64,000 nucleotides of DNA from Spirometra erinaceieuropaei (lineage: Eukaryota; Platyhelminthes; Cestoda; Diphyllobothriidea; Diphyllobothriidae): positions 272,377 to 336,376 of the forward strand of contig CACRXP010000010.1 of the NCBI GenBank assembly GCA_902702965.1, written 5' to 3'. Under the pieces are notes generated by a model, which saw nothing but the letters and a program-made list of their open reading frames with translations, did not search any database and had not been told where the DNA came from. Numbering within the stretch: the stretch's first letter is position 1; the number at the start of each line of letters is the position of its first letter. Positions 23,637-35,317 of this stretch are shown here, in pieces. The translations under genes were made by a program, and so were the position numbers.

Positions 23637-24766
23637 CCACCTATTGTAAAAGGTCCGAGAATGAACTATGAACACAATGATCGAATTCAAATTTCAAAGA
23701 CAAGTCGACTCGAAAAGCATATCAGAGAATTTGAAAAGCAAATACAAATGAGTTATCTAAAATCAGGCAGAGAACTGTCATTTCCTAAACTGGCCTAATA
23801 GCTGACAGGTGCACACTGTTTGCTGCCAGCACATGAATATCGGAAAAATGCTACATCTATGACCATTAACAGTCGTGGATCAGAACTATTAAAACTAATG
23901 TATTCAAAAAAGCGAAAATGGAACCATGACAACATAGTACTTTCTTGTGGTAAGAGCGGATTTATTTAGTCAAAAAGAGAAAACTGGACCTATTGGACTG
24001 CGCCTGCCTGATTAAATCTAAAATCTTGGAATCACAATTTGGCTTTTCTTTATAAATAACAAAAGAGGACTTTGCAAACTAAATGTCATCCAATAAGGCA
24101 AACAAAAAAATTCAGGACTTTGTTTATTATGTCCAATTCGAGTGCTTTGAAGGATAAAGCGTCATTAGCAATAGCATGTACGCATAGTTTTTAAAACCGG
24201 TAGGCCCACTTAGATTATTTTTGTCATTATTTAATTCACCAACTGTGTTTAATCAGATTAATCAAGATTTGGCGGTAGACCGATAAAGTATGTTCTTTTT
24301 GAATTAAAACGCCAATCCTGTGTGTGCATAACAGCCTCTGCAAAGCTCAGAAACATCATAAAGCCTAGAAAATATCGCTCACAGTAAAAGACAAAAAACA
24401 TATAAAATTAAAATAAATTGCCGCATACTCATTCATGTGGAGTCCTGCCAAAAAATAACCTTATCCAATCTATGTTATTTCGCTGAGAAAGTCTCAAAAT
24501 TCCGTAGACTATAAACTAAGGCCAAAACTCAGTTTTCAAGAAGCATTTAAAGCAATGCTTTGCGGTGTAAAAAGACTTTAAGGCATCCACGTTACTTAAG
24601 GGTGTCAAACCACCGTTTAGAACGCATATAAAGTGAAATTCCAAAAAGTTCACGGTTGTGGGACTGTCGTTTGAGATTGAGAGAACTTTTTACTCAGAAG
24701 ATAGCGGTCAGTTTTTTTTGATGACACCATTCACTCCCAGACAAATAAAGTCCGATAGCAACTTAC
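23637..24766. other. Intron 2 remainder, nothing assigned
   Basis: AT-rich sequence without recognised genes or repeats, up to the possible alternative exon at 24767. Confidence 0.45.
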
Positions 24767-24828
24767 CTCCTTTCCGAAGTATCTACAACGGCGTCTCGAC
24801 CATTATTCACTATTATCCGTTTATCCAT
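24767..24828 (-). CDS. Possible alternative first exon of the coiled-coil gene
   Basis: An ATG at 24828 begins a 20-codon frame (MDKRIIVNNGRDAVVDTSER) that ends in phase 2 at a consensus donor AG|GTAAGTT. It cannot join exon 3, because TAA appears at once. It can join the alternative acceptor of exon 4 at 20043, which needs exactly phase 2 and restores an open frame. This would give a shorter isoform from an internal promoter. It rests only on splice-site and phase compatibility. Confidence 0.3.
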
Positions 24829-25194
24829 TAATATAAATAGTTAAACGGAAGAGCTTTGTGACAAAAACATTCTCGTAATTAACCAAGTTGGGTTGTAGGA
24901 TCGGTCTTACAAATAACGTCAGAGAACTCCTCTTTCCCGAAGAACATGGCAGATTATAGAACTATGGCATAAGGAAAAATTCATAGAAAATTCTAAAAAC
25001 AAGACGGAAGTCCAAGCTACGAACGCTTGATAAATGCGTTCTTTATTTTGTCTTCTGTTTCCGCGACGATGATGTGAACACTTGGCTTTTAATCAGACTG
25101 AAAAAGACCCAACTTCAATCGCGATCGCGATGAATAATTAATTATCCGTCACTAATTAATGAGACATAGTCATGAAGACGCTAGTGTGACTTAC

Positions 25195-25450
25195 ACCATT
25201 CCGTTGCCAAGTAGTTTCCCTCTCAGCGGAGGTACGCCACATCGAGCTGTTTGGTGGATCGATAGAGAGATTTCCAAACATTGTGTTGGGAGGCTGACGG
25301 TTACCTGCACTCCGCAGCCTGTGAAAATTTTCGGGACAATCAATTGAATCTTGATTTGGATTTGCGTAGTCTTCAAAGCGTACAGAATAGGGCCTTTTCA
25401 AATAAGATAATGAATATTTGCCAAGTTTCAGCTTACTGGGTGTTTGTTGG
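25195..25450 (-). CDS. Coiled-coil gene, exon 2 (polar N-terminal region)
   Basis: The acceptor is TTTTGCCATTTAG and the donor is GTAAGTC, both strong. The 256 bases give 85 residues, from QQTPSKLKLGKY to TTWQRNG, after completing the split serine codon. Composition is rich in N, P, S, R and Y, with no heptads, so it is probably disordered and could be a docking segment ahead of the coiled coil. It ends in phase 0, matching exon 3. The reverse strand also has a short open frame here, which I regard as a shadow. Confidence 0.7.
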
Positions 25451-25542
25451 CTAAATGGCAAAATAAAACCGTTAGTGAAAATTAAATACCCAATTATGCG
25501 GATCCTCCGAGTTTGCATGAGGTCTACATCCGCTTGACTCAC

Positions 25543-25631
25543 CTTAAATAATGAGACAAAAGACCCATCGTACTTATGATTTCGTTGATGCGATCTACCA
25601 GCCTTTTATCTTGAAATATTTCAGTTTGCAT
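25543..25631 (-). CDS. Coiled-coil gene, exon 1 (start codon)
   Basis: The ATG at 25631-25629 has an in-frame TAA 18 bases upstream. It opens a frame beginning MQTEIFQDKRLVDRINEI and ending in GLLSHYL plus two bases (AG). A strong donor (GTGAGTC) follows. The two leftover bases join the C that opens exon 2 to give serine, keeping the frame open. The segment looks like a short amphipathic helix. The upstream stop makes this the likely true N terminus, although a non-coding 5' exon may exist. Confidence 0.65.
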
Positions 25632-27540
25632 CCCCGAAAACAAAGGGTGTTAATTGTCCTAGGCGCCTTTTAAAAATTGTGTTGTCATCTCTGAAAAGGT
25701 AAAACAAGTTTGAGAAACTGGTGGCTACCGTACTTTTTCTTAAGGCATATGGCAAACATAAAAGTTCAGTCAAAATTCGGTATCCATACGAAGACAAGAC
25801 GTCTCCAAATGTCTTGATTCTTTTCTTTAATAGTCTAACATATCATACGATGCTTGGACTGCGCACTAGACAACATATCAGGAAATTGGAAGGGTTTTGA
25901 GACAGCTAGCCGATATAAAGATAAGTAACTTTTGGAAAACATGGGGAACAGGCCAAATTAAACACCGCTGCAAAAGTCTCCGAAAAGTTAGAGAACAGCA
26001 GAACGGTTGAATGTTTAATGGGAGAAGAATTAAAGCGATCGATGGAACAATTGCTTTATTTGTTTGACAGTTCGGATTTGCGTTCAAACCATCGCCACAG
26101 TAAGAACCCTCTGGAGTCTTTTGCAGGATCTGGTTCAGTTGCGGCAAAGCTACTACGCCGGAAAAACTGGAAGACTTCTCTGGACGCGGGTCACTGAACG
26201 CGCGGCAGCAATGTAGAGAAATGACGCCAACTCTCAAGTCAAAATCACCTCGATATGACCCGGCTGCACATTCAAGTTCGATGAGGCCGAAATCCTCTCG
26301 AGAGGTGATTTTCGTGTGGGCCGCGAGCAGCTGCGGCATGGTTCACGTGTCCTCAGTCCACCAACAAGTGCAGCGACATCCCCACTCCATACTCCGTGCT
26401 GAGGTATAGTCTGAACAAAGTAATTAACTACTAGGGGAGCGCTCAGGCCGGTGAGCCAGATGTCTGAGCAATCATCACGCTAGTATCCGACACGGGCGAT
26501 GAGATTTCGGCAAACAACAACTTGCATGACGGCAAGCAAGAAGTTGGCGCATCAGCGGGTAGCAGTTCTTGATGAAAGGGAGAGCAGTTGCATGTCATAG
26601 GTATGCGGTAGCCTAGCGACTGCATTCTATAAACACTGTAATTTCCAGCGCCCGAATCACCCATATTTGTGACTGACTCTGATGATGGGCTCGAGCGTGA
26701 ATCCGAAACGTTAGGCGAATAAACACCTTGTCCCAGCGGTCTTCTCTTCTTCTTATCAACTAGTTCCTGGAACTCGTATCTTCACTTGTTTGAAGAGGGT
26801 CGACTAAATCAGAAAGGAAACTGTAGAGAACCAAAAGCAAGTTAACATCCCGCGGTAAAATCGGTCAAATACAGACATGTGCTTCAAAATAATGCCCGTC
26901 CGGACGCCGGACAATGCAATTCAGTGGATATTATAATAACATCGCTTACTCTTGGGTTAAAACTCCTGGACAGAGTGGACCCTAAGTCCAAGTTAGTAAG
27001 TAAACCGGTGGGTCGCATTGGGTTAGCAAAAGAGTCAAGATGATTCGTGAACAGTCGTCGCGCAGGCGCCTAAGGGTACTCCTTTGGGCTAATCCTTCAA
27101 ATGTTTAAAGACTCGATGCGCAAGCATATCTGTCCAACCCCTGTACCCGCTCACGTGTGACCAACTTTGGAGTGTTAATGCATGTTGCGTATATGAATAT
27201 CTTAAGAAACAGGCAAGGTCAAACCGCTGGCTTCGTATTTGAAGATAGTCAGTTTAAATCAGCTTAATAAGGGAATGAGGTTTTTGCCCTTGAGCTCCTT
27301 ATTCATATCCAAAAACAGCAACAGAATCAATTATTACATCAATGATTCGGAAAACGCAAAAGTTATCGGTATGTGTAAGCCAGGCGCAAAATGCCCCAGT
27401 GACACAACTGTGATTATAATATGCAGTAGTTTCTCAGGAAATGAGCGTCTAGCCTGCATTTAAAAGATTCAACATTTTCAGACAGGCCCATCGCATCAGG
27501 GAGTCCGTTCTATGCCCCAATGACTCTCTGAAAGAAAGTC
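25632..27540. other. Region upstream of the coiled-coil gene
   Basis: This presumably holds the promoter and any non-coding 5' exon. No TATA or other element could be placed with confidence. The longest frame (153 codons, minus, 25878-26339) shows no known motif. A copy of the 38-base hairpin lies at 26678. Confidence 0.4.
26678..26715 (+). promoter_or_regulatory. 38-base two-stem hairpin, copy 2
   Basis: TCTGATG, AT, GGGCTC, loop GAGCGT, GAATCC, GAAA, CGTTAGG. The outer stem pairs 7 of 7 counting wobbles; the inner stem pairs 5 of 6, with one C-A mismatch. The following GCGAATAAACACC and CTTCTCTTCTTCTT tail resembles that after copy 1. No Penelope-like coding sequence was recognised nearby. 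Confidence 0.65.
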
Positions 27541-27559
27541 TTCTATCAGACGTCCATAT

Positions 27560-29710
27560 GGGTCAGCCTCCTCCGCAGTTTAAAGGGATGACAACGAAGA
27601 TGGCCCGTCCCGGCCCATTCGAAGAATTTGCCAAAGTCTAGGGCCCACTGACGGCCTCTAACAATTCGGTAGGTTTGAATACGATTGTCGCGCAGTGACC
27701 TGTAATTCAGAGGAAACAGATTTAGTTCAGCTAGCCTGGTTTTTTAAGGCATATGATCAGGATTCTTGACCATCTTCGTAGCAGTCGTCTGTAATCTTTC
27801 CAGTTGTTTATAATCCTTTTGAACCACAGTTGCCAGGCCCGGACTGCGTGTTCTAAGTGAGACCGAATGAATACTCCGCACGTTTTTTTAAGCAGCTCCT
27901 AATCGATCTACACGAGTCCTCGCCTCAACGCAAATAAAACCCGTATCGAGCGTTCAACTGCCTTCTGACACTGCGGTGATGTTTTAAGGGAGGAGGTCAT
28001 TAGGACGCTGACGTCTTTCCGTTCCTCAACACTTGAAAGGAGCTGTCCATCAAGGCGGTATTGAAAGGAATCACATTCCTTACTGGTCCTTCTAGTGCGG
28101 AGTCTCAGGACGACGCATTTGTTCACATTAAAAATGAGGAGCCAATAAGCTGACGTCGACCCTACCATTCTCATCCAGTGCGCGATTTCACAGCTCAGTC
28201 AAGAACAGTAGACTGTAAAGGCCCGAGCGGTGTTGTCTGAAGTCGTGCTGAAACGCTGAGAGTGAGTGGTTCTGTCCCACGAACTCCATTTTTGCTTTCT
28301 TTACTTCGATCTTCATTATTTTACAGCAGATGCAGGTGAGACTAACGGCCGGTAATTGTTAGCACTAGTGCGAGCCTCACCCTTGTATATCGGGTGGGTA
28401 TTTGCTATCTTCCATTCTGATGGAAGCCTCCGTAATTAAATGACGAACGGCAGATGCTTGCTATTGGTTTGGAGAGTTCCTTGGCCAATTCCTTTCAGCG
28501 ACAGTTGGCGGGAAGGGCATGGATTGAAGCATGAGACCAGCTGTCCCAACAGCAGTGCTGATGATGTGACTCCGAAACTCCATTTCCCTGGCCAAAACCG
28601 AGGCAAAGTACCTTTCCAATCGTTCGGCTTTCTCGCTGTTTTCAACGATTTCTACACCATTATTATACTTCAGTATTGTGACCGGTCCTTGTTTTTCAGT
28701 CCACTGTTAATATGGTGAGATAAAATCTTGGGCTTCTGTTCAGCCTGTCGGATAATTCTGAATTCATACTCCTTCCGTGCCTGACAGATGCATTTTTGAC
28801 TGCATTTTGCTAACGAAGAAACTCCCCGAGGTGCACTGGTGACCCAGTTTCCCTAAATATCCACCATCTTTTACCTTTGTTTTATTACTACCCATACAGG
28901 TCCCTAGTTAACCAGGCAGGTCGACTGGTCGTTTTTTGTAGCTTAAGTGGATAACAGTACCGAATTAGACCGGGTGAAGTCGTCTTAAACGATCTCCAGT
29001 TGTCCCCCAGATCTCCCTTGAGCATAAGGTTTTGACCCATAGACATCAATTCGTTCTTCGTTGTGTTAAAATCTACGTTCTACGTATTAGGTTGGTCTTC
29101 TGTTCTCTTCTGGCACTGAAATAAGAGCGAGTAATCCCACAGTAACGTAGTATGGTCACTTTTACCAAGAGGCGCACTAGAATATACTTCGTCAATATTA
29201 GCGTAGTCTTTCGTAAGAACTAGGTCCAGACAATTGGCTCTCTGGTTCTCTCGAAATCTTGTTGGTGACTTTACGTGATGTGCCAGAGGGAGGTCGAGTG
29301 TGAGGACCATTACTTTATTGCTGGATGAAGTTGGAGCACCGTCAACTAACACCGTTTCCACTCTATTGTAGGTGCATTGAAATCTCCAGCAATAAGAACT
29401 TGTTGGTGACTAGCAACTCCTTGACAAGATATAGGAGAGACTGATTAGCTGCATTCGGAATTTTTAGTGGTCTGTAAACCGTCAGGAATTCTGGGTTTTG
29501 TGTGTTCCTCTTCTTTATCTTTATCCAGGCAGATTTATGATCAAGGAATTTGGTGTGGGCTCTCTCCACTGCCGAAATGTCTGTCCTTACATAATAATAG
29601 TAGTAATAATAATTTTTACTCAAGCTCCGGTGGGTCCTATCATAGCTAGTAAGATTAAACTTTTTCATGAATTTCAAAATAGGTAGACAGAATCCATACA
29701 ATACTTGATT
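27560..29710 (-). mobile_element. Degenerate CR1/Jockey-type LINE (RT end and endonuclease pieces)
   Basis: On the minus strand, 29713-29370 holds endonuclease pieces (LTVYRPLK). 29361-29080 holds the endonuclease end (NCLDLVLTKDYANIDEV, then PLGKSDHTTL), aligning with the same part of the CR1 element at 37.7 kb (SCLDLVFTKDPDSKDE, then PLGRSDHAVL). 28174-27908 holds the RT C-terminal region (FNVNKCVVLRLRTRRTS, then ERKDVSVLMTSSLKTSPQCQ). The catalytic RT core is not recognisable. It is inactive, with several frameshifts and probable internal deletion. Confidence 0.65.
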
Positions 29711-30129
29711 CATAGTAGTTGAATAAGTGGTATTGTTGTATCCAGCTGGTCAACGCTTAGAATTCTCCACGTCCTCCTCTCAAGTGCTTCCACATTTGGC
29801 CCCCTGTTGACATTCCCCTTCCTCTTTTTTGTAACCCTTTTTCGAGCGTGATCGGCGTTCTTGTAATTAACTAACTTTTTATTCTGACCTTGAGCTGAGA
29901 ATTCGATTTGTTCGAACAATAACAAAGGAATTCTTTGTCTGGGGTATCAATTGTTGAGGTTTTTACGTTTTTCATTATTACCTTTTTCTATCAATAGTAC
30001 CTTATATAAACCGAAATCTGTTTTGGCTTATACGCGTTACTCGTTTGGCAAGGAATTCGACAGGTATGTTACGAAGAATAATGAGCGAACAGTGAATAAA
30101 CTCCTTACAAATGAACAAAATGAAAATGA

Positions 30130-30300
30130 CTGGATTAACATTATAGGAGAAAAAACTGTCGCTCATGAAAGTATAAAAAGCGGGCAGGATCGGCCTGCAA
30201 GTGGTGGTGTATAACGGATTTCATGAAATGGTAAGTAGGCGGGTTAGACAGGACTGGCCTGCATGCGGTATTGAGTAAAACGTTCGAAACGGACATCATC
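30130..30300 (+). repeat. Two diverged tandem units of about 60-65 bases
   Basis: The block TCATGAAA, then AAGCGGGCAGGAT, then GGCCTGCAAGTGGTG recurs as TCATGAAATGGTAAG, then GGCGGGTTAGACAGGAC, then TGGCCTGCATGCGGT. The copies are imperfect. Function is unknown. Confidence 0.35.
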
Positions 30301-30769
30301 AAGGTAGAATTAATATGCTGGATGAGGCCGTCCACGTCAAAGTGGTTAGGCAAGATGAACCCATACGTGATAGGTCACAATCCGTTTCGAGTCCAGGGAA
30401 GAAGGGGGAAGGGAGAGGCGACCAAACTCCAAGTAGATGACAAATACTGAGGGTCCCGCCAAGGACGTCGATAGAGCGCTTGGGGGCGAAATGAGGAGAT
30501 GATCACAAGAACAGAAAAAGATAAAAAAATAGCACTTCTGATAGGGGGTCCTAGGGAACGACACTACACACAAAAGAAGGAAATGTGGGCGGATGCGGAA
30601 ATGTAATGGCGGCGTCCCAAATTTCCGGTGGCCCTTACTCAGCGTCATAGAGAAATTTCTCCGGGAAGTATGAAGAAAATAAAAGTTTAATCGAGTCAGT
30701 ATTCAGATAGAGGCGCAGCCCTCTCTTAAAAGTATGTAAATTATCTGAAGATTTTATATTTATGGAAGG

Positions 30770-32940
30770 TTATTCCAGAGGAAAGTATACCTGAAAGCTA
30801 AAAAAGGGGGAGCTCTCAGATGTGTAGGAAGTAAGAGGAGGTATAAGCAAGGAAGAATTGCGAAGATTGTATGGGCGACTACTAGGCGTAAGGACAGAAA
30901 TTCGAGGACGATTTGAACTATTATTAATGCGAAAGAGGAGAGAGAAGCTTGGACCCAGTCTTCGAACCACTAGAAATTTTAGGTTAGTTATCTGAAATTT
31001 AGCTGGGTAGGAGATATTTGGATGTTCCATGCCTATGAGCTTTCTAATAAAATGTTTTTGAACATTTTTAATTTTTGAACGACTAGCTTCATTCATCAAA
31101 TCAAACCATGGGCAGCGATACTCGACAATGGGAAGTACAAACATAAAATAAAGTCTTATTCTGATACAGGGAAAATAGAAATTGTGAGAAATGAAGCCAT
31201 AAATCTGGGCAGCTTTGGCTGTTGTTCTATCAGCGTGGGACGTGAGACCAAGATTATTTGTGTGGCTTAGAGATAAACACTTGTTGGTGGTACATTCAGT
31301 CATAGATGTGCTTTGAAAGACCACTGGTTTGGGTAGCTTATCGAGTCCAAAACACATATAGCGACATTTAGACACAGAGAATTCCATGAACTATTTTGAG
31401 CTCCACACTGAAAGAGCACGCAAATCAGTATGGATTTGCTCCAGGCAATGAAGGGTCATAGATTTATTGAATGAACCTACACATTTGAGATCGTCAGCAA
31501 AAATAAATGACTTAGAATCTGTAGCAACTAAGCAGCGAGAGTAAGTGTTCTCGGCGGTACAGTTATCAAGTAAAATCCCAGATTGGAAGGAGAAGACAGA
31601 AGGCATCAGAATGAGGGGTTTATTGTTCACAGAACCCGGAGTTGTCCTCTCAGACCGTAGTGGCCACTGGCGAAGCCAGGGCTGGTGTTGACTGTGTCCA
31701 GTCATGCCTGAGAGTCACTGAGATAATGGTGGCAGCCGCTTTTGCAGGCTTGTAGGCCAAGCTCAAGTGGTGGCCAGTCAGCATGTGTTGAATTTGCCGA
31801 TGGGTGGTGTCCCAATGGCTTGTCTTGATGTTTGCAGGGGGTGGCGCGTTCAAGTGACGCATGGGTAGCCGCGACGCTGTGTGGATGCAATTGTGTTGGA
31901 TCTGAGGTCGGTCGAGTGGCTTCAGGTCAGCGCGACTGGAACGGCTTGCTGCGGGGGGTGAATGGCCTTGAGGCAGTGAGGTCGTGAACAGTGACGCCAG
32001 ACCGGTCATTATGGCTGGACGCCACGAATGTTTAGCTGCAAACGATATATCACTTATGTACAGCGGGACAAAAGAGGATCTAACATGGTACCTTGCAAGA
32101 CACCACTTACAATAGGGCTCTCATTGGAAAATGAATATGCCTCTAAGACATTTTGTTTACCACTAGACAGGTATGACTTGATGAAGTCTATTAGGGGACT
32201 GCAAATTTTCAGAGCTTCTAATTTAACCAAGAGTCTTTTATGTGGCATTTTATCAAAGGCCTTAGATCAAAATAAATAACGACAACAACGATTGAGAAAC
32301 GACATATGACATGTTTCATAAGAACGATCAAATAAAAGACCATTTTGAGAATGACTATTAACTTGATGGTCTATACAATGGTCGGTAGATTTCATGGCCA
32401 TGATTTTTTCAAAGATATTGGCGGGAGAAGGTGTTTTATGGACACCTCGATAGTTCTAAACATATGAACTATAGCCAGACTTATATACTGTAATAAAAAT
32501 ATAAGTTGTCCAATAGTTCGGAGAGGAGCCATTTACGAGAAAGATTGAAAAGAGAAGGAGAAGAAGAGAAGGAAAATCTCTTAGCTGTTTTATAAGAGAG
32601 ATTTGGATACTGCCCGTATCTACTGAGTGAGAGTTAGTAAGATGGTTTATCAGTTTTTGAATAGTTTCAGGAGCAACATTAATGATGCAGAGGGAGGCAT
32701 CTGACAACGAAGAAATTAAAGGGATTTGGTCAGTTTCAATGGCGAAATGCTTGGCAAAGAATGAATTTAACATTTCTGGCTTGCCTGACTCCTCTGTATT
32801 GGAGGCATCGTTGGTACTAAGCAAAGGCGGAATGAATTGGTGGGACTTAGCAGATGATCTTTGATGGAAGATCTGAGCAACTGATTTAGAGGCATTCACG
32901 CCATTAACAGCTAAGGACTCTCTAAGCCTACCTCAAGCTA
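30770..32940 (-). mobile_element. Degenerate CR1/Jockey-type LINE, RT portion, split by an insertion
   Basis: In minus-strand order: 32899-32456 has the region before the RT (NSFFAKHFAIETDQIP, then PNYWTTYIFITVYKSG). 32248-32054 has LVKLEALKICSPLIDFIKSY and GVLQGTMLDPLL. After an insertion at about 31625-32035 comes SFIFADDLKCVGSFNKS, with the catalytic ADD motif intact. 31387-30770 then encodes the connection and C-terminal region (VSKCRYMCFGLD, then FMFVLPIVEYRCPWFD, then FIRKLIGMEH). Stops and frameshifts make it inactive. It is a different, older lineage from the element at 35-39 kb. Confidence 0.7.
31625..32035 (-). mobile_element. Insertion of about 410 bases inside the RT of the LINE at 30.8-32.9 kb
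   Basis: The RT reading breaks after ISDISFAA and resumes near the segment leading to NTYSRCLVATDSKSFIF. The intervening sequence is GC-rich, unlike the AT-rich host element. In the minus orientation it starts near CATTCGTGGCGTCCAGCC and ends near GTGAACAATAAACCCC, a tail like a short retroposon. Exact borders and target duplication are not resolved. Confidence 0.5.
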
Positions 32941-33145
32941 GCCTCATTTTCGAAGTTAATTCAAATACTTCAACGATTCTTAGGTGAACTGATAATGAGC
33001 GCACTGAGGGATATTTAAGCTGCCTCCGTAGCTTTTTAAGTCTGTTTTTATGGAACTGCGTTCATTGCTCTTCGAAACGAGATTTTGAGTATTTGTGTAC
33101 AAAAATCACAATTTGGACTGAGGGACTCCGACAAACAGGCGTCTG

Positions 33146-33341
33146 AATAAGACAAAAGCGAAAAAGCATGCAATATTTGCCGACGTCATAAATTTCGAGG
33201 TCTCCCATTCAGCTGAGTACGGTCATTGTTCTGAACAGTTTGCCTTGTCGTATAACTATGCACTGGTCGTACGCAGCTGAATGAGAGGTCTCGAAATTTA
33301 TGACGTCAGTAAATACTGCATTATTTGTCGCCTTTGCCTTA
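33146..33341. mobile_element. Small foldback element with about 75-base inverted arms
   Basis: The left arm AATAAGACAAAAGCGAAAAA, then GACGTCATAAATTTCGAG, then CCATTCAGCTGAGTAC is repeated in reverse complement on the right with few changes. A spacer of about 45 bases separates them. The arms contain no gene. The 11-mer ACAGGCGTCTG occurs at 33135 and 33377; the second copy lies 35 bases beyond the arm, so it is doubtful as a target duplication. Confidence 0.7.
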
Positions 33342-33519
33342 TTTAAATTGATTCCGGGAAAACACTGCTTCAATATACAGGCGTCTGTTCATTTCATGAG
33401 ATCGAACGCAAAAGCCGGCCGAAGCTGACTGAGATGAAATGCTATTCATCACACCTAAGCTGTTACGGTTATGAGCGTCCTCCAGCGGAATGGCCACCGG
33501 CGTGCAAAATTTCCCCGTT

Positions 33520-33665
33520 CATTATTCTGAGACTTTTCTCGGTCGGATGTGGTTTAGTAGCACCACCTGGGAAAATTAAACCCCACTGACCTGCATTACG
33601 GAGCCGGTAGTGAAAGGGGGTTTTACGGGTGGGGTCTTTAAACGGACGGGGAGCGTGGGGAAGTA
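33520..33665 (+). repeat. Dispersed repeat shared with 54243-54375, copy 1
   Basis: TTTCTCGGTCGGATGTGGTT, then GTAGC, CACCTG, GACCTG, CCGGTAGTGAAAGGGGGTTT, and GGGGAGCGTGGGG all recur in order at 54243-54375 with substitutions. No coding frame is shared. Confidence 0.5.
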
Positions 33666-33669
33666 AATA

Positions 33670-35300
33670 GGAAAATAAGGCAGCCAATGGTAAGCATAAA
33701 GACGAACTTTAAGTCAATGCAAAAGAATTCCGGATTGTAGAAAAACGGGTAAGAAAAATTCAACAATTTGCGATTTATCCATGAGTAACTAAGGATAGGC
33801 CAAAATAAGGCCCCGAACGTAATGGTCAATCAAAACGTGACGCAGATTATCAAGGCCAGTCTGCAAAGTGCGCGTTAAGACGATATCCGAAGCGATGGTG
33901 TCTACCTCTGAAGGATGCGATTCGGGCACTACGCAAGACGAAATTCCGTGGAAACGGTAAGTCAGGAGTACTTAGTTAAGAGCTACCATTCTGTGCATAC
34001 GTATGTAACGGAACAAAATAAAATATAAAGTTGTAGAATGTGTAAGTCAGCGAAGGATGCAGGTGACGGAGTTTGAAGTAGAGGCTGTGCCGGCAGGTAG
34101 AACCGTTTACGTTTGTCTTATAGAGTAATCGACCTTTATTTTTGTTTGTGTTATATACCTTAATCTGGTAAGGCACCTCGTAAAGCACAACCGCATACGG
34201 CCAAACCCACGAAGTACACAGCATCTCGTGTGAAATCGGCATGGGTAGTATGCGATTACGCAGAGAGAGCCGAACCCAACGCGTGAACGAAGCTTACCAG
34301 CGGCCGAGGGTGCACCGGGCAGACCAAGGAACTGTCGAACGTTAGTGCCGTATTGATGAGAGACGTGTTAACGAATGCGAAGTACAAGTAACGCAACCTT
34401 TGGAAAGGGAACAATGGTATACAGGTATCAGGAAGAATGGAGTCATATAATGGCCGCAGAAAAAATTGTGGAATTAGGGAGGTGGGGACGCCGACGCGCC
34501 GACAGCATATGAGGGAGTTTCAAAGGGAAAACTTGCAGTTAAAATTGATTATGGACGGCGGTAAGGTATGAGAAACACTGTGCGCAGCGTTAATGCACGC
34601 CAAAGGTAAAGTGCTCAGTCGAATACGGCAAAATGTAAGTGATAACCCGTGAGACCGGGTGCACCGCTAAGCCTTGCCGGCGGAACAGGACACATTGACA
34701 CCGCGCCACCCACGCACTCCACCATCCTCCCAACCCACAGCCGTCTGAACTAGCGTGACCGGAAAGGCAGTGCATGGGTGAGGGAACTCAAGGCCATGCC
34801 GGCAGTCAAAGTACGCCTACTACTTGGTCTGCGGCCCATATAACGGATTCGGTAAACCATCGCACTGTAAACCAACAGAGCAAACGGCGATAAGTAGGTC
34901 GCCAGTCAAAGAAGGTTAGGTAGCTAGTAACCCTAGGAGGGCGAACAACACATTCTCAGCTAAAGAGTAGCTATTCTGAGTAACCCTACGGTTCATGGTT
35001 GTCCCAACTGATGAAAAGAGAGGGAAACTGGAGAAGATGCGGAAAAAGTGCTAGCCTAAAGCCAGTAAAGTGTTTCGTAATGACAGCGAAAGCGGACTAT
35101 AACGTATGTGGAGCTGCAGACGGAAGTCAGTCACTGGGCTGAAACTCTCAGAGATGGACGAGATACAAGGAACAACGATCGAAACCTCTCGTCGCCCGTG
35201 GAACACGGACACCTAAAAGGAATTGAACGTACGGATCGGGTGAGGTCTTGACAGACTAAAAAGGTAGCGAGGCCCACCGGAAAGAAAATAGGGATGCGAA
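33670..35300. other. No recognised gene or repeat
   Basis: A moderately GC-rich stretch between the small foldback element and the 3' end of the CR1 element. Open frames are under 90 codons and unrecognised. Confidence 0.4.
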
Positions 35301-35317
35301 ACAATCTGATCTTCAAA

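Larger units (their letters stand above)
2637..25631 (-). other. Thirteen-exon gene for a coiled-coil protein of about 660 residues (gene span)
   Basis: The model was built from exon sequence and splice sites. Coding exons are 25631-25543, 25450-25195, 21722-21540, 19982-19881, 17020-16874, 16736-16605, 16430-16363, 15509-15388, 14196-13998, 10344-10198, 7837-7601, 4281-4110 and 2773-2637. Every junction is GT/AG and adjacent phases agree (2/2, 0/0, 0/0 and so on, then 1/1 at the last), provided one missing base is allowed in the seventh exon. The first 115 residues are rich in P, N, S and aromatics. The rest is charged, heptad-like sequence with few prolines, except proline-rich patches at the ends of exons 5 and 11 and at the C terminus. 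This composition is typical of centrosomal, ciliary or cytoskeletal scaffolds, but I cannot name the family. Additional small exons may be missed. Confidence 0.75.

Noticed and set aside
33135..33387. 11-base target duplication of the small foldback element
   Set aside because: The right copy is 35 bases beyond the arm while the left is adjacent, so the geometry does not fit a simple target duplication.
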